From NCBI GenBank assembly GCA_012960315.1, contig DUBN01000045.1, positions 1 through 40,335 of the forward strand: 40,335 bases of DNA. Direction: 5' to 3'. Shown here piece after piece: positions 33,910 through 40,335 of this stretch. Position 1 is the first letter of the stretch, and each line of letters starts with the position of its first letter. The notes beneath the pieces are model-generated. The model did not search any database. It was not told where the DNA came from and was given only the letters and a program-made list of their open reading frames with translations. Source of the DNA: Acidimicrobiia bacterium (lineage in GTDB: Bacteria; Actinomycetota; Acidimicrobiia; Acidimicrobiales; Poriferisodalaceae). The translations under genes and the position numbers were made by a program.

Positions 33910-35957
33910 ATGCCAGCACTGAAGCCGGAAAGAGGAAACAACCCGGTAGCTACAACGCTGACGATATCGAGGTGCTCGAAGGGTTAGAAGCCGTCCGAAA
34001 GCGGCCTGGTATGTATATCGGCGGAACTGGTTCTGGAGGTTTAACGCACCTTTTGTGGGAGATCATCGACAATGGGGTCGATGAGGCAGCGGGTGGCCAT
34101 GCGCGACTACTCGAGGTTTTCTTGCATTCAGACGGTTCGTATGAAGTAACAGACAACGGCCGCGGGATTCCGATAGAGAAGAAAGAAGGCGACGCCACCG
34201 CTCTCGAAGTCGTCTTCACCGAACTGCATGCTGGCGGAAAGTTCGGTAATGGCGCCTATGGGGCATCTGGCGGCCTACACGGCGTTGGGGCGTCAGTTGT
34301 CAATGCCCTCGCAACGAGAATCGAGGTTGAAGTTGACCGCGGCGGAGCCACGCACCGGCTCGAATTTCAAGACCAGATCGCGGGCCACACGGCGAAGAAC
34401 GGACGTTTTTCTCCAAATCATGCGTTAAAGAAAATCGCCAAAATCCCCGCCAACCGAACAGGAACGCGTGTCCGCTTTTGGCCGGATACTGAGATCTTCG
34501 ACCCCGAAGCGAAGATCGACTATGCGGAAGTTAAGGATCGACTTGGACAGGTGTGTTTCTTGGTCCCTGGACTCAAAATTCGGCTATCAGATAAACGTAG
34601 GGGTTCGAGGAGACCGGCCGAAGAACTCGTATCTCAAGGAGGTCTTGCTGACTACGTTGACTTCTTGTCTGGTGAAGCACAACCTGTTACCGGGCTAGTA
34701 GCTATATCTGGTTCTGGGGTGTTCACCGAAAAAGTTCCCATTGATGGGAAACTCACGGAAGTGACCCGCGAATGTCAGGTCGACATCGCCTTACGGTGGG
34801 TACAAGGATATGAAACGTCCTTAGTCAGTTTCGTCAACACCATCCCAACACCAGATGGAGGGACTCACTTAAGTGGCTTCGAGCGCGCCCTCACCACCGC
34901 CCTGAACCAGGCAGTATCAACGGCAGATCCAAGAAAACTCCGCAAGCTAAAAGGCGAAGCAAAAGTTCAAAAAGAAGACGCGCAGGAAGGTCTCATCGCG
35001 GTGGTCCGAACCGTATTTCTGGAACCGCAGTTCAGGGGACAAACTAAACGTGAGCTAGGTACTCCCGAAGTTCAGAAAATTGTTGGAGCAGTCGTACGGG
35101 ATGGCTTTAAAGCATGGTTTGAGGGAACAGCAAAAGGTTCGAAGAAGGTTCACGTAAAGGCAATTTTGGACAAAGTTGTTGATGCCATAGTCAATCGAAT
35201 CAGTACGAAGCAGGCGCTCGACAACCGACGTAAGGCCGCCCAACTCGGAAACAACGGACTACCGGACAAACTCGCCGATTGTCGACTCCACCCAGAAGGC
35301 GAACTGCTCATCGTTGAGGGCGACTCCGCTGCCGGTCCTGCGAAACGAGCACGAGACAGCGCTTGGCAGGCAGTTCTGCCTTTGAGAGGGAAAGTCGTTA
35401 ACGCTGGTAAGAGCACAAAAAAATCAGTGCTCGATAATGCGGAAGCAACAGCCCTGTTTACGGCTGTCGGTTCAGGTTCTGGACCTGAGTTCGACCTCGA
35501 ATCTCGAAGGTACGACCGCGTGATCCTTCTCGCAGACGCGGACGTTGACGGGAGTCATATTCGCTGTCTTGTTTTGACATTGATTTACCACTACATGAAA
35601 CCTCTGCTCGAACAAGGGCACATCTACGCTGCGCAGCCTCCAACGCACGCCCTCGTGCTGGGGTCAGAAAAAGAGTTTCTGTACTCCGAACAGCAACTTC
35701 AGGCCCGAGTCGCCGACTTAGACCGAAAAGGCCGCCGCTACAGGATCACCAGATTTAAGGGGCTCGGCGAAATGGATGATGACGAACTGTTGGAGACAAC
35801 TCTGAACCCGGAAACTCGAATATTGCGACGGATCACCCTCGAGGACGCCAAGGACGCCGAAAAAGCCTTTGCTGTCATGATGGGCGCACCGGTCGAGCCC
35901 CGAAAAGACTTCATTATCAAGCACAGTCGCGATTACGGCCATGCGCTGGATATCTAG
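33906..35957 (+). CDS. parE: Type IIA topoisomerase subunit B (topo IV ParE/GyrB-like)
   Basis: A 683-residue ATPase/TOPRIM subunit. The GHKL motifs are [13 protein letters not shown] (N-box) and DNGRGIP, then [13 protein letters not shown]. The TOPRIM part has the catalytic Glu471 in [15 protein letters not shown] and the metal-binding DADVDGSH. The common EGDSAGGSAK motif is altered to [10 protein letters not shown] here. [10 protein letters not shown] replaces the usual PLRGKILNVE. Fragment [19 protein letters not shown] close to the end completes the family. GTG 33906 overlaps parC by four bases, so the two subunits are co-translated. ParE is preferred over GyrB by pairing with the ParC-like subunit. 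Confidence 0.9.
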   Translation: MNASTEAGKRKQPGSYNADDIEVLEGLEAVRKRPGMYIGGTGSGGLTHLLWEIIDNGVDEAAGGHARLLEVFLHSDGSYEVTDNGRGIPIEKKEGDATALEVVFTELHAGGKFGNGAYGASGGLHGVGASVVNALATRIEVEVDRGGATHRLEFQDQIAGHTAKNGRFSPNHALKKIAKIPANRTGTRVRFWPDTEIFDPEAKIDYAEVKDRLGQVCFLVPGLKIRLSDKRRGSRRPAEELVSQGGLADYVDFLSGEAQPVTGLVAISGSGVFTEKVPIDGKLTEVTRECQVDIALRWVQGYETSLVSFVNTIPTPDGGTHLSGFERALTTALNQAVSTADPRKLRKLKGEAKVQKEDAQEGLIAVVRTVFLEPQFRGQTKRELGTPEVQKIVGAVVRDGFKAWFEGTAKGSKKVHVKAILDKVVDAIVNRISTKQALDNRRKAAQLGNNGLPDKLADCRLHPEGELLIVEGDSAAGPAKRARDSAWQAVLPLRGKVVNAGKSTKKSVLDNAEATALFTAVGSGSGPEFDLESRRYDRVILLADADVDGSHIRCLVLTLIYHYMKPLLEQGHIYAAQPPTHALVLGSEKEFLYSEQQLQARVADLDRKGRRYRITRFKGLGEMDDDELLETTLNPETRILRRITLEDAKDAEKAFAVMMGAPVEPRKDFIIKHSRDYGHALDI

Positions 35958-36082
35958 CAACTGTTGGCAAGACCGCAAATCCTACGCCTGACAGGTATTA
36001 GCGCTGAGAGGGGTTATTTCAGTGAAAAGTAGAGGTTTGAAGGCCTCAGCTACTCCCCCAGATAAAGAGATCATAAGATACG

Positions 36083-36490
36083 TTATGTGAAGTTGGATTC
36101 GAAGTTGAACCTCGCTCCCAATGCGGTAGCCACAAAGGGATCACCGTCGAGATGTGCACCCTTATCATTCTCGCAGTAGTAGGAACCTATATATGGTTCG
36201 GCGGCTGAGACCGGTCGGTCTGGGTCGAATACCTCCGCCATTGCTTCGAGCACCATTGCGATGGGTAGAAGGATGGGTTGTTCGTTGTGATCCTCGGGCT
36301 TTTTAGGGTTGCAGTACCAAATCGCAGCGCTGGGCGCCCCATCGAATATTTCTTCGAAAGCTCCGAAGGCGATGGTGTATTTGCGGCCTGTGATGTTGCA
36401 GTCCCATGCCCAGGTTGGTTCTGGTGCCAGTATTTCTTCGTTGTGGGCACGGACCTCACTCCTCCGGTGTTGGAGCAGGCAGCCTAGGTC
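36083..36490 (-). pseudogene. Probable 5'-truncated gene remnant, unknown family
   Basis: About 130 coding-looking residues end at 36083. The frame continues upstream to 36667, but there it is antisense to the cupin gene and reads as a shadow (Arg/Ser-rich). The coding-like part has three aromatic-Cys motifs (WDCN, WYCN, YYCEN) and segments such as YTIAFGAFEEIFDGAP and VLEAMAEVFDPDRPV, which suggest a secreted or disulfide-bonded protein. No acceptable start codon with a ribosome site lies between 36487 and the coding-like start, so I read it as the 3' part of a truncated gene. It could also be a short gene with an unusual start. No family recognised. Confidence 0.35.
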
Positions 36491-36516
36491 ACTGGCCTTT
36501 CCCGCCTTACTAAGAT
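36488..36516 (+). promoter_or_regulatory. Possible leaderless promoter of the cupin gene
   Basis: TAAGAT (36511-36516) fits the TAnnnT -10 pattern and ends six bases before ATG 36523, the same arrangement as at the HxlR gene. The -35 at a 17-base spacing (GTCACT, 36488-36493) is weak. Confidence 0.3.
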
Positions 36517-36522
36517 GAATCC

Positions 36523-36855
36523 ATGACCAGGTACCTTCAGTTGGACGAGTTGCAGTGGACCGACGTTGACGTGTTCGGCACGACGATGTCCAAGGCGTCT
36601 GTCTTCGAAGGCGACTACGACGTTCGCTCTGGCTTCTTTCGTATGGCCGCCGGATGCGCCGTGCCACCCCACCACCACACCAAGTGGGTGCAGGTGGTGG
36701 TGTTGGAGGGGAACATGAGAGTTGAACAAGAAGGTGAGCTTGAGCGTGAAGTTACGGCGGGAAGCTGTTATTTCGTTGAGGCAGGTGAGACCCACCTCGA
36801 GACCGCTGTCGAGGACACCTTGGTCCTGGTAACCCAGGGGGAAGACCGGATCTAG
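36523..36855 (+). CDS. Cupin-domain protein
   Basis: A 110-residue single-domain cupin. Motif 1 reads GCAVPPHHHTKWVQVVVLEGNM, with metal-ligand candidates His50 and His52, and Gln57 where Glu is usual. Motif 2 has the EAGETH ligand His91. The Glu-to-Gln change could lower or alter metal binding. Cupins of this size are often sugar- or small-molecule-binding or epimerase-like, and nothing more specific can be said. There is no Shine-Dalgarno before ATG 36523; a leaderless start is possible. The codon use is G+C-rich compared with neighbouring genes. Confidence 0.8.
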   Translation: MTRYLQLDELQWTDVDVFGTTMSKASVFEGDYDVRSGFFRMAAGCAVPPHHHTKWVQVVVLEGNMRVEQEGELEREVTAGSCYFVEAGETHLETAVEDTLVLVTQGEDRI

Positions 36856-37334
36856 GTCGCTGGGTTCTTCGTCTAAATGACGGTACGAAGTGGTTGGTAG
36901 GTACTGGAGTAGGTGTCCCAAAATTCACACAATGATCGGACGTGTTTTCGTCGTCAACGATGTGTTGCCCACCACTCCCCTGCTCGGCTACACGCCCGGT
37001 AGAACGACAATCGACAGTAGTAGCGTTTGGGGCCGGGGTTTCGGTGTCGGGTCCCAAGTTGTGTTCGGCCTTTGAGCTTCGGTGGGCGCCTGCTCTGGCT
37101 CGGCGGTTGTCTTGACGATGAGTTGTGCGAGGCAGCATCAGCCAATCTGAAATTCTCGCACAATTAGCTGATACGTGGCCGAGCAGTGTGTTTGAAGTGG
37201 CACTTACATTCAAGCGGATGACACGGTTAGTCACCTGGTTGAACCATCCGTTTTTTCCCGGTCAAGTCAGTCGATGATGTCTAGGGTTGGGCCGCGTTGC
37301 CGCGGGCCGGCATCGCGTCATCGGAGGGGACACC
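36856..37334. other. Non-coding stretch between cupin and SDR genes
   Basis: About 479 bases without a convincing gene: the short frames present (for example 36890-37075 on + and 36954-37163 on -) have no family features and erratic composition. The stretch holds the inverted repeat at 37123-37163. No tRNA, terminator or mobile-element end is recognisable. Confidence 0.5.
37123..37163. repeat. 9-bp perfect inverted repeat with 23-base spacer
   Basis: TTGTGCGAG (37123-37131) is the reverse complement of CTCGCACAA (37155-37163); the match extends to 10 of 11 bases outward. A second pair, ATCAGC (37137-37142) and GCTGAT (37167-37172), interleaves with it. It lies about 170 bases upstream of the SDR start. 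Confidence 0.5.
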
Positions 37335-38204
37335 ATGAAGGAGTTGGCTGGAAAGACTGCGGTGGTTACGGGCGCGGCGAGTGGGATCGGTCGAGCCATG
37401 GCCGAGCGTTGGGCAGCAGCTGGGATGAACGTTGTATTGGCTGACATCGATGAGGCGGCCCTTGATGTCGCGGTCGCTGAGGTGTCCGAGGTTGGACCCG
37501 CGACCGGGCTGCGTGTTGATGTCACGGTGGCGTCAGATGTCGAGGCCCTGCTCGCATTGACCGTCGATTGTTTCGACCGCGCCCACCTAGTTTGCAACAA
37601 CGCGGGCGTCGCGGGACCCGCAGGCTTCGCGCCACACGAGCTGACTGTTGAGGACTGGCGTTGGGTGCTCGACGTTGACCTGTGGGGAGTCATCCACGGG
37701 ATCCGCACATTTGTCCCCCATCTCCTTGAGCATGGTGACGGCCACATCGTCAATACAGCTTCGCAAGCAGGACTCACGTCAGGGTCTGTCATCAGCGCTG
37801 CGTATTACGCAGCAAAGCATGCGGTGGTGGCTCTCTCTGAGTGTCAGTTCCACGACCTGGCGACGCGAGCGACCGGTGTCAACGTGTCGGTGCTGTGCCC
37901 CGGCGCGGTCGCTACGAACATCATGTACGACGAAACCCGCCGGCCCGAGCGGTTCCGGGTGGTGCCCGCACCTGTAGCGACGGACCACTCCGAAGCCGTC
38001 ACCGCTGCGATGTGGGATGTCATCGCGTCGGGGCGTCCACCCCGCGAGGTGGCCGAGTTGGTCCACGACGCAGTGGTCAACAACGAGTTTTACATCTACA
38101 CCGACCCCAACATTGTTGAATCAGTCGCGGCTCGCCATCGGGCCATCGAACAGCGGGGCTTTCCGACTACCGGGCGGATGGACGCAGACGTCACCGGTGG
38201 TTGA
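37335..38204 (+). CDS. SDR-family oxidoreductase
   Basis: A 289-residue short-chain dehydrogenase/reductase. The cofactor motif TGAASGIG (about 12-19) and NNAG (about 88-91) are present, with Asp after the second strand (LADIDEAAL) favouring NAD(H). The catalytic tetrad residues are in NTASQAGL (Ser) and YYAAKH (Tyr-x3-Lys). The substrate cannot be read; the extended C-terminal part (YIYTDPNIVES) is common in actinobacterial SDRs acting on ketones or alcohols. ATG 37335 has GGAGGGG seven bases upstream; the frame remains open to 37287, without a comparable site. G+C-rich third positions stand out from nearby genes. It ends five bases from the convergent alkyltransferase-like gene. Confidence 0.93.
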   Translation: MKELAGKTAVVTGAASGIGRAMAERWAAAGMNVVLADIDEAALDVAVAEVSEVGPATGLRVDVTVASDVEALLALTVDCFDRAHLVCNNAGVAGPAGFAPHELTVEDWRWVLDVDLWGVIHGIRTFVPHLLEHGDGHIVNTASQAGLTSGSVISAAYYAAKHAVVALSECQFHDLATRATGVNVSVLCPGAVATNIMYDETRRPERFRVVPAPVATDHSEAVTAAMWDVIASGRPPREVAELVHDAVVNNEFYIYTDPNIVESVAARHRAIEQRGFPTTGRMDADVTGG

Positions 38205-38209
38205 TTGGT

Positions 38210-38509
38210 TCACCGGGGCCTCATTCCGGCTACGTGGCCGCGCTCCACGGTCACTCCTTCTTGCCTGAGTAACCGTTCCTGCCTGGCTTCGTGTCCAGGA
38301 GCAAGTCGTCCCTTGGAGTTAACTACTCGCCACCAGGGGAACCCTGGATTTTGTTTCAAAAAATTGCCGACTGCGCGAGCGCAGCGCGGGTATCCAGCTT
38401 CTTCTGCGACTTCGCCGTAGGTAACGACGTCCCCTTTCTTCAGATCGCTGAGAACGGTAGCGATAGCGACCCTAAGGGGTGTAGATCCTGGTTGAACCGT
38501 ACGTTCCAC
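38210..38509 (-). CDS. Alkyltransferase-like (ATL) protein, MGMT family with Trp for Cys
   Basis: A 99-residue protein with the DNA-binding domain of O6-alkylguanine-DNA alkyltransferases: TYGEVAEEAGYPRCARAVGNFL (the arginine finger and helix-turn-helix region) followed by FPWWRVVNSKG. In active enzymes this segment reads PCHRV; here Cys is Trp and His is also Trp. That marks it as an ATL protein, which in other organisms binds O6-alkylguanine lesions and hands them to nucleotide-excision repair. GTG 38509 was chosen because the frame upstream, up to 38635, has no matching sequence and runs into the amidohydrolase gene. The two genes diverge with 89 bases between starts. Confidence 0.82.
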   Translation of the reverse strand: MERTVQPGSTPLRVAIATVLSDLKKGDVVTYGEVAEEAGYPRCARAVGNFLKQNPGFPWWRVVNSKGRLAPGHEARQERLLRQEGVTVERGHVAGMRPR

Positions 38510-38528
38510 ACACGCATGCTCGCAGATG

Positions 38529-38558
38529 ATTAGCCTTAGAGGTATCCAACGTATACAA
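38529..38558. promoter_or_regulatory. Possible overlapping divergent promoters, ATL and amidohydrolase
   Basis: In the 89-base gap, TATACA (38552-38557) is a -10-like hexamer for the + strand gene, 41 bases before its ATG, though its -35 is poor. On the minus strand, TTGTAT (38558-38553) and GCTAAT (38534-38529) are 18 bases apart. Either or both may be used. Confidence 0.25.
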
Positions 38559-38598
38559 GAAGCATCGTTGGGTGGCTCACGGACCCAGGGGGTGGGGC

Positions 38599-40335
38599 AT
38601 GACCGAGTACGACATACATATCGCTGGCGGCACAATTGTCGACGGAACTCGAGTTCCTAGGTACCAAGGCGATCTATGGATAAAGGATGGCCGGATAGCG
38701 AAGATGGGTGGTCGAGAGACCGGTGTCGCTGAAAGAGTTATTGACGCCACTGGAAAAATTGTGGCCCCAGGGTTTGTTGATTTACACACCCATTACGACG
38801 CCCAAATTCGATGGGATCCGTGGTGCACAATTTCGGGCTACCACGGAGTGACTTCTGTCGTTTTGGGTAATTGTGGGTTTGGGTTTGCTCCCGTCGCTAA
38901 AGATTTTCGAGAACGATCCATGCTGACGATGACACGCACCGAGGCGATCCCATTTGAATCTATGAAGCAAGGAATGGAATGGGATTGGGAAACAATCCCT
39001 GAATATCTGGACTCCCTCGACAGGATCCCTAAAGGTGTAAACGTCATTCAGTACATGCCCACCGCTTCGCTGATGACCTATGTCATGGGCTTAGAGAAAG
39101 CAAAGGCGGGAGAGCCAGCGTCAGAGAGCGAGCGCAAAGAAATGGCGCGTTTGCTACACGAAGGCATGGACGCCGGTCTGTGTGGTTTCTCAATCCAACG
39201 GCTCGGTCCAGACAGTGTTCAGGCGGACTATGACGGATCGCCCATGGTCACTGACATTATGTCTGACGAAGATATTTTGAATTTGGCACAGGTTCTCGCT
39301 GAACGCGATGAGGGTTTCATACAGATCACCCAAGGCACTGGTGATATCAGAGCAGATATCTCATTTTTGGAAACCTTGGCTGAAACGGCGCGAAGGCCGA
39401 TTCTTCACAATGTCGTCGCTCCAGCTCGCCAGGATCCTGAGGTTCATCGGCGTCCGCTCCGTTGGATCGACCGCTGTCGAGAAAAGGGTCTACCTATTTA
39501 TGCGCAGTGTGGAACCGGCCGAGCAGGTTTCGCCTTCACCCTTGAGCATTGGAACCTTTACGATGCCTCGCCCGCATGGCGCGCTGTGACTACGGGTACC
39601 AAGGAAGAGAAGATAGAAAAGATGAGCGACCCGGAGCTCCGTCGGGCTTTAGTTGATGAGGCTGCGGAAGCAGATCGTCGCCTACAGGTCATTCAGGCTG
39701 GCGTGGGCGGAAATCCCAAGAGCTTGGTTGTTCAGGGAGTGAACCGACAAGCAGACTTACAAGAGTATGTGGGCAAGTCCGTTGGCGATATTGCTGAGGC
39801 ACAAGGCAAACATCATGTAGAGGTCATGCTGGATCTCTCTCTACAGGGCGACTTGAACGTCGAGTTTTTGGGTCCAGATAAAGGTTCGAACGCTGAATTC
39901 ATGGCTGAAATGATGAATGAATCCCCCTATGCCATCCCTGGTGTTTCTGACGGTGGGGCTCACACCAAATTCTTTACCGGTGGGGCGTATACGACGGATT
40001 TCTTGACTTGGCTTGTAAGAGATGAGGGAGTTGTGACGCTTGAAGAAGCTCACTACAGGCTCTCTAATCTTCCTGCCCATGCCGCCGGGTTCCGGGATCG
40101 CGGAACCCTGAGTGAAGGTGCCGCCGCGGACGTGCTGGTTTATGACATGGAAGAACTGGAAATTTTGCCGAACTGGATCGGTGACGTTGAATATGACCTC
40201 CCAGGTGGCGAATGGCGGAGGGTGCAACGCGCAGCTGGATATCACCAAATCATCGTCAACGGAGAAGTAACTTTTGAATCCGGGGAATGCACCGGTGCGA
40301 CTCCAGGCAAACTTCTGCGTCACGGGAGCGAGTGA
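38599..40335 (+). CDS. D-aminoacylase-family amidohydrolase
   Basis: A 578-residue metal-dependent amidohydrolase of the N-acyl-D-amino-acid deacylase group. The metal motif LHTHYDAQ holds His63 and His65 with Asp67; GNCGFGFAP follows with Cys92, the family metal-site Cys. A late SDGGAH segment (about residue 453) holds the catalytic Asp, and the C-terminal beta domain closes with GAAADVLVYD and IVNGEV. The length (about 480-590) fits the group; related enzymes also act on dihydropyrimidines or similar amides, so the substrate is not certain. ATG 38599 has a purine-rich AGGGGGTGGGG immediately upstream; the frame opens at 38572 but without a better site. The stop is the last codon of the window. 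Confidence 0.9.
   Translation: MTEYDIHIAGGTIVDGTRVPRYQGDLWIKDGRIAKMGGRETGVAERVIDATGKIVAPGFVDLHTHYDAQIRWDPWCTISGYHGVTSVVLGNCGFGFAPVAKDFRERSMLTMTRTEAIPFESMKQGMEWDWETIPEYLDSLDRIPKGVNVIQYMPTASLMTYVMGLEKAKAGEPASESERKEMARLLHEGMDAGLCGFSIQRLGPDSVQADYDGSPMVTDIMSDEDILNLAQVLAERDEGFIQITQGTGDIRADISFLETLAETARRPILHNVVAPARQDPEVHRRPLRWIDRCREKGLPIYAQCGTGRAGFAFTLEHWNLYDASPAWRAVTTGTKEEKIEKMSDPELRRALVDEAAEADRRLQVIQAGVGGNPKSLVVQGVNRQADLQEYVGKSVGDIAEAQGKHHVEVMLDLSLQGDLNVEFLGPDKGSNAEFMAEMMNESPYAIPGVSDGGAHTKFFTGGAYTTDFLTWLVRDEGVVTLEEAHYRLSNLPAHAAGFRDRGTLSEGAAADVLVYDMEELEILPNWIGDVEYDLPGGEWRRVQRAAGYHQIIVNGEVTFESGECTGATPGKLLRHGSE

Noticed and set aside
31477-35957. DNA gyrase (gyrA/gyrB) for the topoisomerase pair
   Set aside because: No GyrA box is visible, and the order A before B with four-base overlap fits topo IV; the call remains tentative.
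36028-36054. Imperfect hairpin after parE (AGTAGAGG...CCT..CTACT)
   Set aside because: The stem is interrupted by a three-base bulge and lacks a T tract, so a terminator call is not justified.
36484-36921. 145-codon frame antisense to the cupin gene
   Set aside because: It mirrors the cupin coding sequence, has no family features, and the cupin has intact metal-site motifs on the other strand.
36752-37234. 160-codon minus-strand frame across the cupin-SDR gap
   Set aside because: Composition is erratic (runs of Arg, Pro, Ser), it overlaps the cupin, and no recognizable segment is present.
39841-40323. 160-codon minus-strand frame in the amidohydrolase gene
   Set aside because: Shadow of the conserved C-terminal part; no independent ribosome site or motif.
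1-40335. CRISPR arrays, tRNA/rRNA genes, insertion sequences
   Set aside because: No spaced direct repeats, cloverleaf patterns, rRNA segments or transposase motifs were seen in either strand.

Overview
The window looks like chromosomal DNA from an actinobacterium. The strongest evidence is a complete Pup-proteasome locus (trmI, MarP-like protease, ferredoxin, mpa/ARC, dop, pup, prcB, prcA, pafA, then tat genes and helY). A fused FO synthase (fbiC) for coenzyme F420, frequent GTG/TTG starts and leaderless promoters agree with this. Base composition is only moderately G+C rich, gene order downstream of pafA is unlike mycobacteria, and several families present are ones I associate with Acidimicrobiia (DUF3866, a long tandem ThyX-like protein). 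A marine or aquatic Acidimicrobiia-type genome is therefore my best guess, but taxonomy is inference.

Layout. 17-1388 (+): the iron-sulfur subunit of glycolate oxidase and a small coiled-coil protein. 1433-9089 (-): one co-directional run, transcribed right to left, of a DUF6941-like protein, a FIST sensor-domain protein, transketolase, transaldolase, an HxlR-type regulator and fbiC. The regulator has its own apparent leaderless promoter, whose -35 is flanked by an inverted repeat. 9250-12707 (+): a LON-substrate-binding-domain protein, three small membrane proteins, the tRNA m1A58 methyltransferase and a MarP-like membrane serine protease; a single-cluster ferredoxin faces them (12770-13003, -). 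13223-19645 (+): the proteasome core, with unfoldase, Dop, Pup, PrcB, PrcA and PafA. 19656-21201: DUF3866 protein and signal peptidase I. 21219-21965 (-): glycerophosphodiester phosphodiesterase. 21987-26523 (+): tightly overlapping run of a small membrane protein, TatA/B, TatC, HelY-type helicase and a lipid-kinase-like C-terminal-domain protein. 26632-29115 (+): tandem ThyX-like protein, GNAT acetyltransferase, Nudix hydrolase. 29112-31262 (-): crotonase and a large basic, low-complexity hypothetical. 31477-35957 (+): type IIA topoisomerase A and B subunits (topo IV-like). 35958-38204: a looser, more G+C-rich accessory stretch with a gene remnant, a cupin, a 479-base non-coding gap with an inverted repeat, and an SDR dehydrogenase. 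38210-38509 (-): alkyltransferase-like protein. 38599-40335 (+): D-aminoacylase-family amidohydrolase.

How it works together. Dop deamidates the C-terminal Gln of Pup, PafA ligates Pup to lysines of substrates, Mpa/ARC (C-terminal QYL) unfolds tagged proteins into the PrcA/PrcB chamber, and Dop recycles Pup. Signal peptidase I, the Tat translocon and the MarP-like protease make this also a protein export and envelope quality-control neighbourhood. The PafB/PafC regulators that follow pafA in mycobacteria are absent here.

I see no CRISPR array, rRNA, tRNA, prophage or insertion sequence. The least explained items are the tandem ThyX-like protein, in which the family signature appears split between two halves, the HxlR-fbiC regulatory unit, the lipid-kinase-like protein without a catalytic domain, and the accessory stretch at 36-38 kb.
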